A stretch of 64,000 bases of DNA from Bog-532 sp965277615 (GTDB taxonomy: Bacteria; Actinomycetota; Actinomycetes; Streptosporangiales; Streptosporangiaceae): contig CBDIDG010000005.1 of assembly GCA_965277615.1 (NCBI GenBank), positions 186,001-250,000 of the forward strand. Direction: 5' to 3'. The translations under genes and the position numbers were made by a program. Positions 41,511 through 49,226 of the stretch are shown piece by piece (position 1 is the stretch's first letter; each line of letters starts with the position of its first letter). The notes below the pieces were generated by a model. That model did not search any database. It saw only the letters and a program-made list of their open reading frames with translations, and was not told where the DNA came from.

Positions 41511-41538
41511 CCCGGTACGGTACCGCCGCCGTCGGCAG

Positions 41539-41862
41539 TCAACGAGGCTGGATCTCCCCCATCGGGCCGAAGCCGTCATGCGGGGCGTCCATGTAGATGA
41601 TCTGCGGCTGCGTGGCCACCAAGTCGGGTGCGGTGTCGAAGAACCGCTTCACGTAGGGCTGCTTGACGTGCGTGGAGCCCGCCTCGGCATCCTTGAAGCC
41701 CTCGATGCAGATGAACTCGTTCTCGTCGTTGAGGCTCCGGGAGAACTGGAAGAACAAGCAGCCGTCCTCGGTATTCACATCCTTGGCGTAAGAGTCGGCC
41801 AGCGCCAGCCACTCGGCTTCCTTCTCCGGCCGGATCTGCATTTTGATGTTGATCAGGATCAT
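41539..41862 (-). CDS. Antibiotic biosynthesis monooxygenase (ABM/YgiN)-like protein
   Basis: This is a 107-residue ferredoxin-like alpha/beta-barrel protein of the ABM family: INIKMQIRPEKEAEWLALAD, EDGCLFFQFSRSLNDENEFI and a C-terminal strand (QIIYMDAP). Relatives include cofactor-free quinol monooxygenases, usually dimeric. The start is ATG 41862 behind GGAGGGG. The substrate is unknown. Confidence 0.85.
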   Translation of the reverse strand: MILINIKMQIRPEKEAEWLALADSYAKDVNTEDGCLFFQFSRSLNDENEFICIEGFKDAEAGSTHVKQPYVKRFFDTAPDLVATQPQIIYMDAPHDGFGPMGEIQPR

Positions 41863-42001
41863 GAGTCCCCTCCTACAGCGACCGAGTTGCCCTCATCGTG
41901 ATGCGATCGCCGGCGCTCGTCAATCGTCGCGGGGCGTCTGACCTGATCGGCGAACTCGCTGCGGGTAACGAATGCCCCCGGCCGGCCCGAGGGAGGCGGC
42001 C

Positions 42002-42151
42002 GTGACGGCCAGAATCGGCGCGGGACCAGTGGTGCGGCTCGGGCGGCCGGCCGATCTGGCCGCAGCCAGCAGGGTCTACCGCCGGGCGTCGCTGTCGACC
42101 GCGGCCGGCCCCCGCTTCGGCCGGACCGACCTGCTCACCCTCGGCCGGTAA
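42002..42151 (+). pseudogene. N-terminal fragment of a GNAT acetyltransferase
   Basis: GTG 42002, behind GAGGGAGG, opens a 49-residue frame containing VRLGRPADLAAASRVYRRAS and LSTAAGPRFGRTDLLTLG, which looks like the start of a GNAT-type acetyltransferase. It then stops. The acetyl-CoA-binding motif and the rest are missing, so this is probably a truncated gene. Confidence 0.45.
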
Positions 42152-42434
42152 ATCGGTCGGTAATAAAATTAGTCCGCAATCGATTGGCCCGATAAATTTC
42201 ATTGCCCGGGGTTGACGATATGCTCAGGCCTGTCCACACTGATGGGCATAAGGACCAAGGGGCATAGGGCCTCATGGGGGGTTAATACGGCTGGGCGGCC
42301 TTTGGCCTCGGCACTTCCTGCAGCCATGCCCGATAAAGTCGGCGCGCAAGCACTGTTGTGAGCGGTGCACGCATTTTATCCACCTCTTGCGGCTCGGTCC
42401 CGACGCACCGTAATTGCGCGTGGGGGGCATTGAA
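42152..42434. other. AT-richer gap with probable promoter of the ferritin-like pair
   Basis: No coding frame is convincing. The stretch has runs such as AATAAAATTAG and GATAAATTTCATTG, unlike the GC-rich flanks, and TTGACGATATG at about 42210. It probably holds the promoter for the downstream pair. Confidence 0.4.
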
Positions 42435-43991
42435 ATGCAGTCGGCTGGACCCTCGTCCGACGGTGAACCAACCACCCGTCGCGATCTGCTCTACCTGCTC
42501 GCACAGGCTGCTGAACTGGAACATTCCCTGGCTTGCCAATACCTCTTCACTGCATTCAGCTTGAAAGAGCAGCCCAGCGAAGGGGTCACGGTCCTGCAGC
42601 TGCGCAAGATCACCAACTGGCAGAACGAGATTATTGGCGTCGCCGTCCAGGAAATGCTGCACCTCGCGCTGGCCAGTAACCTGCTGACGGCGATCGGCGG
42701 AGCACCCTATTTCCGCCGAGCCAACTTTCCGCAGAGCAAGACCTACACCTCGCTGAGCCTGCGCTTCGAGCTCGCCCCGTTCAGCGACGACACTTTGCAG
42801 CGATATGTCTGTTTCGAACTGCCGGAGGACTTCGAGGCCGCTCCGGGTGAAACCGACTGGAACAACGTCTGCTCGCTGGTCAAGACCAGCCACGCGTTCC
42901 TGGTGGCCCCGCCTCTACTGCCGAAAAAGCTCGACTTCCATTCGATCGGTGAGCTTTATGGCCTCATCCGCACGGGCTTCGCCCAGATCGAGGCCAGCCT
43001 GCAGGCCAGCGATCAGACGCTGTTCATCGGGCCGCCCGACGCGCAGGCGACCGGTATCTGGCCGGAACTGGCGGCGGTCACCGATGTCACGTCCGCGCAG
43101 ACGGTCATCGACCTGATCATCGCGCAGGGAGAGGGGACGCCCACCGACCAGACACACAACCACTTCCGCACGTTCGTCGGCATCCTCGGCGAGTACCGGG
43201 CCGAAGTCCAGAGTGATTCGGCATTCCAGCCCGCCCGGCCGGTCGTCGGCAATCCGCTGCTGGACCTGCAGCGCGACCAGCCCGACGCCGTCAGCCTGGG
43301 CGCCAACGTCATCAACGATTCGCCCGCCCGCGATGTGATGGAGATCTTCGCGGCCGTCTACGAGGTGATGCTGCAGATCCTGACCCGGTATTTCGCGCAC
43401 ACCGACGAAGACGAAGATCAGCTCTACGTCCTGAAGAGTGCCTTTCTGAACCTGATGTCGTTCGTTCTCGCGCCGATCGGCACGGCGATCACCCAGCTTC
43501 CGGCCGGGGCCACCTTCGCCGGCAAGACCGCTGGTCCCAGCTTCGAAGTCTTTTCCGACGTGGCCCTGCTGCCGCACCTGACTAGTGCCTGGGTCTATTT
43601 CCGGGAGCGGCTGACCGAGATCGCGGCCGCCTGCGATTCGCTGGCCGCCGGGCCGCCGGCCGCCAGCCAGCCTCTCCAGACCGCGCTGACCGCGGCGTCC
43701 GCCGCCCTGCGGCGGATCGCCTACCCGATCTCATCGCAGCCCAACGGCTTGACCTGGGCCAATGGCATCAGCCAGCTGTTTTCGCCGATGGACGTCGCCC
43801 ACATGGGCGGCCTCGGCCTCGACCTCGGGGACTATCAGACGGTCAAAAGCCAGGCGGGCGGGGGCAACGAAGGATCGGCCATCTGGGACAAGGTGAGCCA
43901 GAAGGACATGCCCGCCACGCCGCTCGGCCCGTGGACCGATCAGCGGATTCAGCTCTTCAAATCGTGGATCGACAATGGTTTCCCTGAGTGA
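42435..43991 (+). CDS. Ferritin-like (VioB/iminophenylpyruvate dimer synthase-type) protein
   Basis: This 518-residue protein has an N-terminal ferritin-like four-helix bundle: AAELEHSLACQYLFTAF (Glu27/Glu29) and ITNWQNEIIGVAVQEMLHLAL with Glu65, Glu73 and His76 in an ExxH motif, which can bind two metal ions. VioB, RebD and StaD, which couple indolepyruvate imines, share this domain, but the C-terminal part here is different and ends with RIQLFKSWIDNGFPE. No tryptophan-oxidising partner gene is near, so pigment biosynthesis is not supported. It is followed 15 bp later by a partner gene on the same strand. The start ATG 42435 follows GGGGGG. Confidence 0.75.
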   Translation: MQSAGPSSDGEPTTRRDLLYLLAQAAELEHSLACQYLFTAFSLKEQPSEGVTVLQLRKITNWQNEIIGVAVQEMLHLALASNLLTAIGGAPYFRRANFPQSKTYTSLSLRFELAPFSDDTLQRYVCFELPEDFEAAPGETDWNNVCSLVKTSHAFLVAPPLLPKKLDFHSIGELYGLIRTGFAQIEASLQASDQTLFIGPPDAQATGIWPELAAVTDVTSAQTVIDLIIAQGEGTPTDQTHNHFRTFVGILGEYRAEVQSDSAFQPARPVVGNPLLDLQRDQPDAVSLGANVINDSPARDVMEIFAAVYEVMLQILTRYFAHTDEDEDQLYVLKSAFLNLMSFVLAPIGTAITQLPAGATFAGKTAGPSFEVFSDVALLPHLTSAWVYFRERLTEIAAACDSLAAGPPAASQPLQTALTAASAALRRIAYPISSQPNGLTWANGISQLFSPMDVAHMGGLGLDLGDYQTVKSQAGGGNEGSAIWDKVSQKDMPATPLGPWTDQRIQLFKSWIDNGFPE

Positions 43992-44006
43992 GCGGGGTTG
44001 AGCGGC

Positions 44007-45323
44007 ATGTCAATAGTGCTGACGGTGAACGGCGCGGCTGGTGACCAGGCTTTCCTGATCGCTCCGGATCAGAATCACAATTTCCCGGCCCAGCTGGGCT
44101 TGCGGACCGATGACGGCAGCACGGTCAGCGCCAGCCTCCAGGTGCTGCCGGGCGGTGCCACCCTGCAACTCGATCAGACCGAGGTGACTGTGGGACCGGC
44201 CGAGACGTTCGTGAGCGTGCACGCGACAACGGCCAGCGGCCAGCGGGGGGACACGACCGTCCAGGCCCTGGTGAACGGCGCGGCCCAGGGCAACTGCGCG
44301 CTTAGCGCCGTAACCGACGTCAAGGTGTGGTTCCAAGGCCGTTTCCAGGCCCGTTTTGCCACCGATAACGATCCCTACAACTCGCCGCGCGGCACAAATG
44401 GCTGGACGTTCGCCATGGAGGGGGAGGCCGACTTCGTGCCTTCGGACAGCGTTGCCGACCGCATCGACAAGCCGGTCGGCCGCCAGATCCGCTTCCACGA
44501 TCCGGTCGATCTGCGGCCGGAGGTGCCGCCGATCGGCGTGGCGGTCACCGCCGTCTCCGGGAAGCTGACGGGCGGCCAGGACGAACGGTTCACCGCCGGG
44601 GACCCGGTGCTCGGGCTGCCGGTTGACCTGGGACCGAACAGCTACTTCGCCGGCAACAGCCCGCCGCCGCCCGGGACTCAGCCCGCCGAGGGCCCGAATC
44701 AGGCCGGCCATGAACCGATCGCCCTGTTCGAGTTCCACCTGGGTGCGCAGTTGTCCGGCAAGTCGCTCAACCCGGAAGACCGCCCGATCACCTCTCCGAA
44801 CCTGGGCCTGGAAATCCTCACCCCCGCGCAGCTGACCAAGCTCGGCGTCCCGGCGCTGTCCGCGTTCAACGCCCAGCGCAAGGCTGCGCTGCAAGCGAGG
44901 CTCGATGCGATGACCCAAGCCGACCAGACCGGTACGGCCGGCGGGCGGAACCTGCAGGCGCGGATCACCCGCATGGCCGGGCCCCTGAACGGCACGACCT
45001 TGACGGCGGGCTGGCTCGGCCGCGAGTGGTTCACCGGCGTCATCAACGACGCCATCCAGATCGATCCGCAGGGCTCCGCCGTCCTGCAGTTCTTGCAGGG
45101 GATCGGCGCGTTCTGGTTCTCGGCTGCGTTCTTCAACTTCCACGCCGACGAGCTGTGCGGTCAGGTGCTGGGCTACGTCGGGTCGGCCCAGGACGACCCG
45201 GTTGACCCGTTCGAGCCCGGCACCACCGCGGCGGCGCACGTACTGACAGCGCCGGAGTCGCGCACGATCAGCCGGCGCGACCTGTCGGCGGTGCTGCCGG
45301 ACGACGTGCGCGACTTCCTGTGA
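44007..45323 (+). CDS. Unknown partner of the ferritin-like protein, beta-rich N-terminus
   Basis: This is a 438-residue protein with no signal peptide. The first ~100 residues alternate strands like an immunoglobulin-type domain (MSIVLTVNGAAGDQAFLIAP ... TTVQALVNGAAQGNC). The middle is loop- and Pro-rich (NSPPPPGTQPAEGPNQAGHE), and the C-terminal third is helical (FLQGIGAFWFSAAFFNFHADEL). I do not recognise the family. It begins 15 bp after the ferritin-like gene and has no other neighbour, so the two are probably one functional unit. Confidence 0.65.
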   Translation: MSIVLTVNGAAGDQAFLIAPDQNHNFPAQLGLRTDDGSTVSASLQVLPGGATLQLDQTEVTVGPAETFVSVHATTASGQRGDTTVQALVNGAAQGNCALSAVTDVKVWFQGRFQARFATDNDPYNSPRGTNGWTFAMEGEADFVPSDSVADRIDKPVGRQIRFHDPVDLRPEVPPIGVAVTAVSGKLTGGQDERFTAGDPVLGLPVDLGPNSYFAGNSPPPPGTQPAEGPNQAGHEPIALFEFHLGAQLSGKSLNPEDRPITSPNLGLEILTPAQLTKLGVPALSAFNAQRKAALQARLDAMTQADQTGTAGGRNLQARITRMAGPLNGTTLTAGWLGREWFTGVINDAIQIDPQGSAVLQFLQGIGAFWFSAAFFNFHADELCGQVLGYVGSAQDDPVDPFEPGTTAAAHVLTAPESRTISRRDLSAVLPDDVRDFL

Positions 45324-45350
45324 CCGGCAGGTCGGAGATCCCGGGGCCAC

Positions 45351-46521
45351 GATCCTGGCCTGTGGGGTGCCAAATCTGCGCCACGCCTTTGACCTGCAGT
45401 GATGACGATGGTTAGCCGTAGGGGGCATCATGATCATTCGTGTCCTTACGCCTGCTCTACCTCATCTTCGTCCGGCTCTGCGGCTGGCTGATCCTGCTCG
45501 GCCGGTCATCGGCCTCCAAGGACGCCGAGCTGCTCGTGCTGCGGCACGAGGTCGCCGTGCTGCGCCGCGCTAATCCACGGCCCCGGCTCGACTGGGCCGA
45601 CCGGGCGGTCCTCGCCGCGCTGATCCGGCTCCTGCCCCCGAGGCTACGGAAGCACCGGCTGGTCACCCCCGGCACCGTCCTGCGCTGGCACCGCCGCCTG
45701 ATCACCCGCCACTGGACCTACCTGCGCCGAACCGGACGGCCGCCGGTCAGCGCCGAGATCACCGCGCTGATCGAACGGCTCGCCACCGAAAACAACGCCT
45801 GGGGATACAAGCGGATCCAAGGCGAACTGCTAAACTCGGCCACCAGGTCAGCGCATCCACCATCCGGCGGGTCCTCAAGGCGTTGAAGATCCCTCCGGCA
45901 CCGCAGCGGCGCTCCGACATGACGTGGCGGACGTTCCTGCACAGCCAGGCCGCGACGATGCTCGCCACTGATTTCTTCCACGTGGATTGCGCGGTGACCC
46001 TGCAGCGCCTGTACTGCCTGTTCGTCATGGAGGTCGGCAGCCGGTACGTGCATATCCTCGGGATCACCGCGAACCCGGACGGGCCATGGACCACACAGCA
46101 GATCCGCAACCTGCTGATGGATCTGGGTGATCGTGCCGGCTCCCGGTTCCTGATCCGCGACCGGGCCGGGCAGTTCACCGCGGCGTTCGACGCAGTCCTG
46201 GCAGACGCCGGCATAGAGGTTGCGAAGATCCCGCCGCGGAGCCCTCGCGCGAATGCTTATGCGGAACGGTTCGTGCTCACAGTGCGGACGGAGATCACCG
46301 ACCGGATGCTGGTCTTCGGCGAACGGCATCTGCGGGCGATCCTGACCGAGTACGAGGGCCATTACAACGGACGGCGCCCTCATCGCGGCCGTCAACTCCG
46401 CCCGCCCCGGCCCGATCACCCTGCCGCCGACCTCTCCCGGAAGCGGATAAAGCGCAGGCCCGTCCTCGGCGGCCTCATCAACGAGTACGATCGAGCCGCA
46501 TAGAAAGCACAGGTCAGGACC
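45351..46521. mobile_element. Insertion sequence, ~1.17 kb, with degenerate terminal inverted repeats
   Basis: The transposase region is bounded by GATCCTGGCCTGTG (45351-45364) and CACAGGTCAGGACC (46508-46521). As inverted copies these match at 12 of 14 positions. No clear target-site duplication is visible. The transposase inside is frame-disrupted, so the element is probably inactive on its own. Confidence 0.65.
45440..46503 (+). pseudogene. Integrase-core (DDE, rve) transposase, frameshifted
   Basis: Frame 1 (45440-45886) encodes the N-terminal region with KDAELLVLRHEVAVLRR, and the helix-turn-helix-like LVTPGTVLRWHRRLI up to WGYKRIQGELL. The homology continues in another frame (KLGHQVSASTIRRVLKALKI) into the DDE core: Asp in MLATDFFHVD, Asp in FLIRDRAGQF, and Glu in SPRANAYAERFV. 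The change occurs at CTGCTAAACTCGG (about 45827-45839). It needs a shift of -1, as if one A had been lost. A programmed shift cannot be ruled out, but the site is not a canonical slippery heptamer. Confidence 0.85.
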
Positions 46522-46522
46522 G

Positions 46523-47133
46523 GTGGCCGAGTTCTGGAACCTTACAGGTGGTCGGCTCGGACCGGCCGGTGGCGAAAGCCGACAGGACCAGGGGCGAGAT
46601 CCTGCCCGGGACCACCGGCATCCACCCGTGGCTCTCCTTGCCCTTTCAAGTCTGCCCTGGCCCTCAACGGGACAGCCTTGGCTTCAAACCCGGCGCCACG
46701 GGCGGCGCAGCCCGATGGCCGCCCCGCAAGATCGAACGAACAGCCTCGGGCACGAGCCGGCCGCAGGCCGGGCACTGCGCAAGGGGCACGCCCGCCGGCC
46801 GGCAGCGCGCTGCATTGTCAGAAGGGCCTGTCATGGGCGGGCTGGTCCCGCGTGCCGCACTGTCCGCTATTACAGAAATCCGGATTTCTGGGCCCTTTTT
46901 CACGCCCTCCCGGAAATCGGCTTGAGTTCCTGCGCAAGGCCAGCCAGTCCGTCGAGGTCATGGTCTCCGGGGCCCGGCGACGCGAAAGCCGTCCTCTTGC
47001 GGTGGCATTGTTCGGAGCGTGTCGCCAACAGGCTGAAACTGGAAGACCGGATGGCTTACTGGCACGATACTGAGCTCGTGGCCAGCTACACCCCTGGATG
47101 GCATCCGACGGAGATCGATGACATTAATGTGCC
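46523..47133. other. Stretch without a convincing gene beside the IS
   Basis: Several frames are open by chance but none shows a recognised domain or codon pattern. A short minus-strand frame contains a zinc-ribbon-like CPACGRLVPEA near 46760. The clearest structure is the 18-bp palindrome at 46873-46890. I read this as decayed sequence. Confidence 0.45.
46873..46890. terminator. Perfect 18-bp palindrome followed by a T-run
   Basis: CAGAAATCCGGATTTCTG is fully self-complementary and is followed by GGGCCCTTTTT on the plus strand. It could act as a terminator for plus-strand transcription leaving the IS. Confidence 0.4.
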
Positions 47134-47657
47134 TCAACGCGATGGTCCCTTCAAGGCCGATACGCCAGTCGAGCCTGGCCTGGACAGACAGTTCATCAAG
47201 GGCGTCGGGTTCTGGGCGCCTCTTCGCTGGGTTACCCCGAGACGATGGACGTTGATGGCCTGGTGGCAGAGATCGAGGAAATCGTCCGCGCAAGAGGCCT
47301 CGTCGCCTATGACGGCGAACTCGGTACCCAAGACGGCCAGCGCGGACAGTTCGAGCAGGGGGGAGGCGCGGTCTATCAGCAGCTCGATACGCTCGCGGGC
47401 GAGCAGCCGGCCGCGGTCACGGTGACGCTGGGCGTACGTCGGGCCACCTCCCGCCCGCGTGAGCTCCAGCTGCTCGTTGAGGTCTGCGAGGGCGGCCAGC
47501 TGACCTTCCCTGTTGCCCAGGTAGGCCTCGCTGGCTGTGTCCCGCCGATCGCAGGACGGGCACCAGACCCCCTCGGGGACGGCTACGGGCGGGGGCCGTA
47601 GGCCGACGGTGAACCAACCGGGACCGGTCGGCCGACGGCGAGGTAGCCGCCCCCGAG
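47134..47657 (-). pseudogene. N-terminal fragment of an acyl-CoA carboxylase carboxyltransferase
   Basis: A minus-strand frame without a start codon contains LADLNEQLELTRAGGGPTYA and QRHRDRGRLLARERIELLID, and then SPLLELSALAVLGTEFAV (about 47315-47545). This is the opening of a propionyl/methylcrotonyl-type carboxyltransferase beta subunit. Upstream it runs into VPEGVWCPSCDRRDTASEAY, and downstream into sequence unrelated to that family. The catalytic domain is missing, so it is a fossil piece fused to other DNA. Confidence 0.6.
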
Positions 47658-47813
47658 GTTAACTTTCGTTCACTTGAGCCGCTGCTCCAGCCCCACCGGA
47701 CCGAGGTCTCCAGCGCTGGTCTTTACCCGTACCGGCGAGATGCCTGCAGTGATCAATGTAGTGAATAGCCGGTCACTTCCCCGCTGGCGGACGCCGGTGC
47801 CGGAGGATGAGGG

Positions 47814-49058
47814 TCACCAGACGACGGGCAGCGACTTGAGCACGCGCGAATTGGGCTTGTGGACGTCCCAGTCCGGCTCGCGAGCGGCCAGCTCGATGCC
47901 GGGCAGCCGGCGCAGGATCGTGGTGAAGACGATCTCGCCCTCGGTCCGCGACAGCGGCGCACCGATGCAGAAGTGGATGCCCTGCCCGAAGGCGATATGC
48001 GGGTTGGGCTGGCGTCTGATGTCGAATGTGTCCGGCTCGGCGAACTTCTCCGGGTCGCGATTGGCCGCGCCCAGCATCTGAAAGGCCATCTGGCCGGCCC
48101 GCAAAGTCTTGCCGCCCAGCTCCACGTCGTGGCGGAGCAGTCTTGGCTGGCGCGCCACCGGGCTCTCATAGCGCAGCGCCTCCTCGATCGCCGGCTTCAC
48201 CAGCGCGGGGTCAGCTCTCAGCCGTTCCCACTGCTCCGGGTGCCTCAGCAACGTGAACAGGCCATTGCCGATCAGCGAGGTCGTAGTTTCGTGGCCTGCG
48301 GTGAGCAGCGTGATGCCGGTGTTGATGATTTCGTCGTCGGTCAGCGATTCCCCATCGCTCGCCGAACCGGTCATGAGGCTGATCAGGTCCTCGCCGGGCT
48401 CACGGCGGCGCTGCCCGATCAGTCCGGCCAGATACGCACGTGCCTCCAGCAGTGCCTGCTGCGCCGCGAGCAGCACCGATTCATCCGGCTTGTTGACACC
48501 CTGGAATGCGAGCAGGGCATCGGCCCACGTCCCGAACTTGGACCCGTGCGACACCGGGACGCCGAGGAGGTTGGCCAGCACCGTGACCGGCAGCGCGAAA
48601 GCCAGGTCCCCTATCACTTCCATCTCGCCGGCGGGCTCGACGCGATCGATCAGGCCGTCGACAATCGACTGGATGCGCGGACGCATCGCCTCAATCACCC
48701 GAGGCGAGAATGCACGCAGCACCAGACGGCGCAGCCGGGTGTGGTCGGGCGGATCGGAATGCAGCAGGCCCTTCGTCCGGTAGTGAGCCTCGAACGTTTC
48801 CAGCTTGCGGCGCGACTCGGACGGCAGGTACGCAGACGCCCGGCCCAGGCGCCCCTCATTGGAGTAGTCGGCCGTGTCCTTGAACGTGGCGCGAATGTCG
48901 GCGTAGCGGGTCAGTACCCAGCCACCGATCGCGTCACTCCAGTGCACGGGATCGACCTCGCGCAACCTGTCCATGGTTGGGTACGGATTGCGGAGGAAGT
49001 CGTCGGACAGCAGGGAGTCGTCGATCGCCTGCAAAGTCACCGTTTCGTTCAATGGCAT
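47814..49058 (-). CDS. Cytochrome P450
   Basis: This 414-residue soluble bacterial class I P450 has the I-helix oxygen-binding motif TAGHETTTSL, the ExxR motif in EEALRYESP, and the haem loop FGQGIHFCIGAPLSR with the axial Cys. The start is ATG 49058 with AGAGG about 7 bp upstream. No ferredoxin or reductase gene adjoins it, so redox partners must come from elsewhere. The substrate cannot be told from sequence. Confidence 0.95.
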   Translation of the reverse strand: MPLNETVTLQAIDDSLLSDDFLRNPYPTMDRLREVDPVHWSDAIGGWVLTRYADIRATFKDTADYSNEGRLGRASAYLPSESRRKLETFEAHYRTKGLLHSDPPDHTRLRRLVLRAFSPRVIEAMRPRIQSIVDGLIDRVEPAGEMEVIGDLAFALPVTVLANLLGVPVSHGSKFGTWADALLAFQGVNKPDESVLLAAQQALLEARAYLAGLIGQRRREPGEDLISLMTGSASDGESLTDDEIINTGITLLTAGHETTTSLIGNGLFTLLRHPEQWERLRADPALVKPAIEEALRYESPVARQPRLLRHDVELGGKTLRAGQMAFQMLGAANRDPEKFAEPDTFDIRRQPNPHIAFGQGIHFCIGAPLSRTEGEIVFTTILRRLPGIELAAREPDWDVHKPNSRVLKSLPVVW

Positions 49059-49226
49059 CTCGGCCTCTCTTCACCCACCGGTACGTCCGTGCGGATAGCC
49101 GCACATACACATCCGACACGCAGTTTCGGGCAGGTAACCAAGTCACCAGGTGAGTCAGCGCAGGAAGAGTAGCTGACTAGGACAGCGAACCACGAGGCCC
49201 CGGAGGCTTTCGCTCGATGCCGTGGG

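Noticed and set aside
41873..42202. Minus-strand frame of about 109 codons
   Set aside because: It overlaps the plus-strand GNAT-like fragment, which has a better ribosome-binding site and homology. The minus translation has no recognisable pattern.
42435..45323. Violacein or indolocarbazole biosynthesis cluster
   Set aside because: Only the ferritin-like domain is shared with VioB/RebD. No tryptophan oxidase or other pathway gene is present nearby, and the second half of the protein differs.
44010..45437. Minus-strand frame antisense to the partner of the ferritin-like protein
   Set aside because: The sense frame follows the ferritin-like gene by 15 bp and has normal composition; the antisense frame is Arg/Gly/Val-rich.
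46523..47425. 300-codon plus-strand frame after the IS
   Set aside because: No domain is recognised. Composition changes abruptly, and its right part is antisense to the carboxyltransferase remnant, which has real homology.
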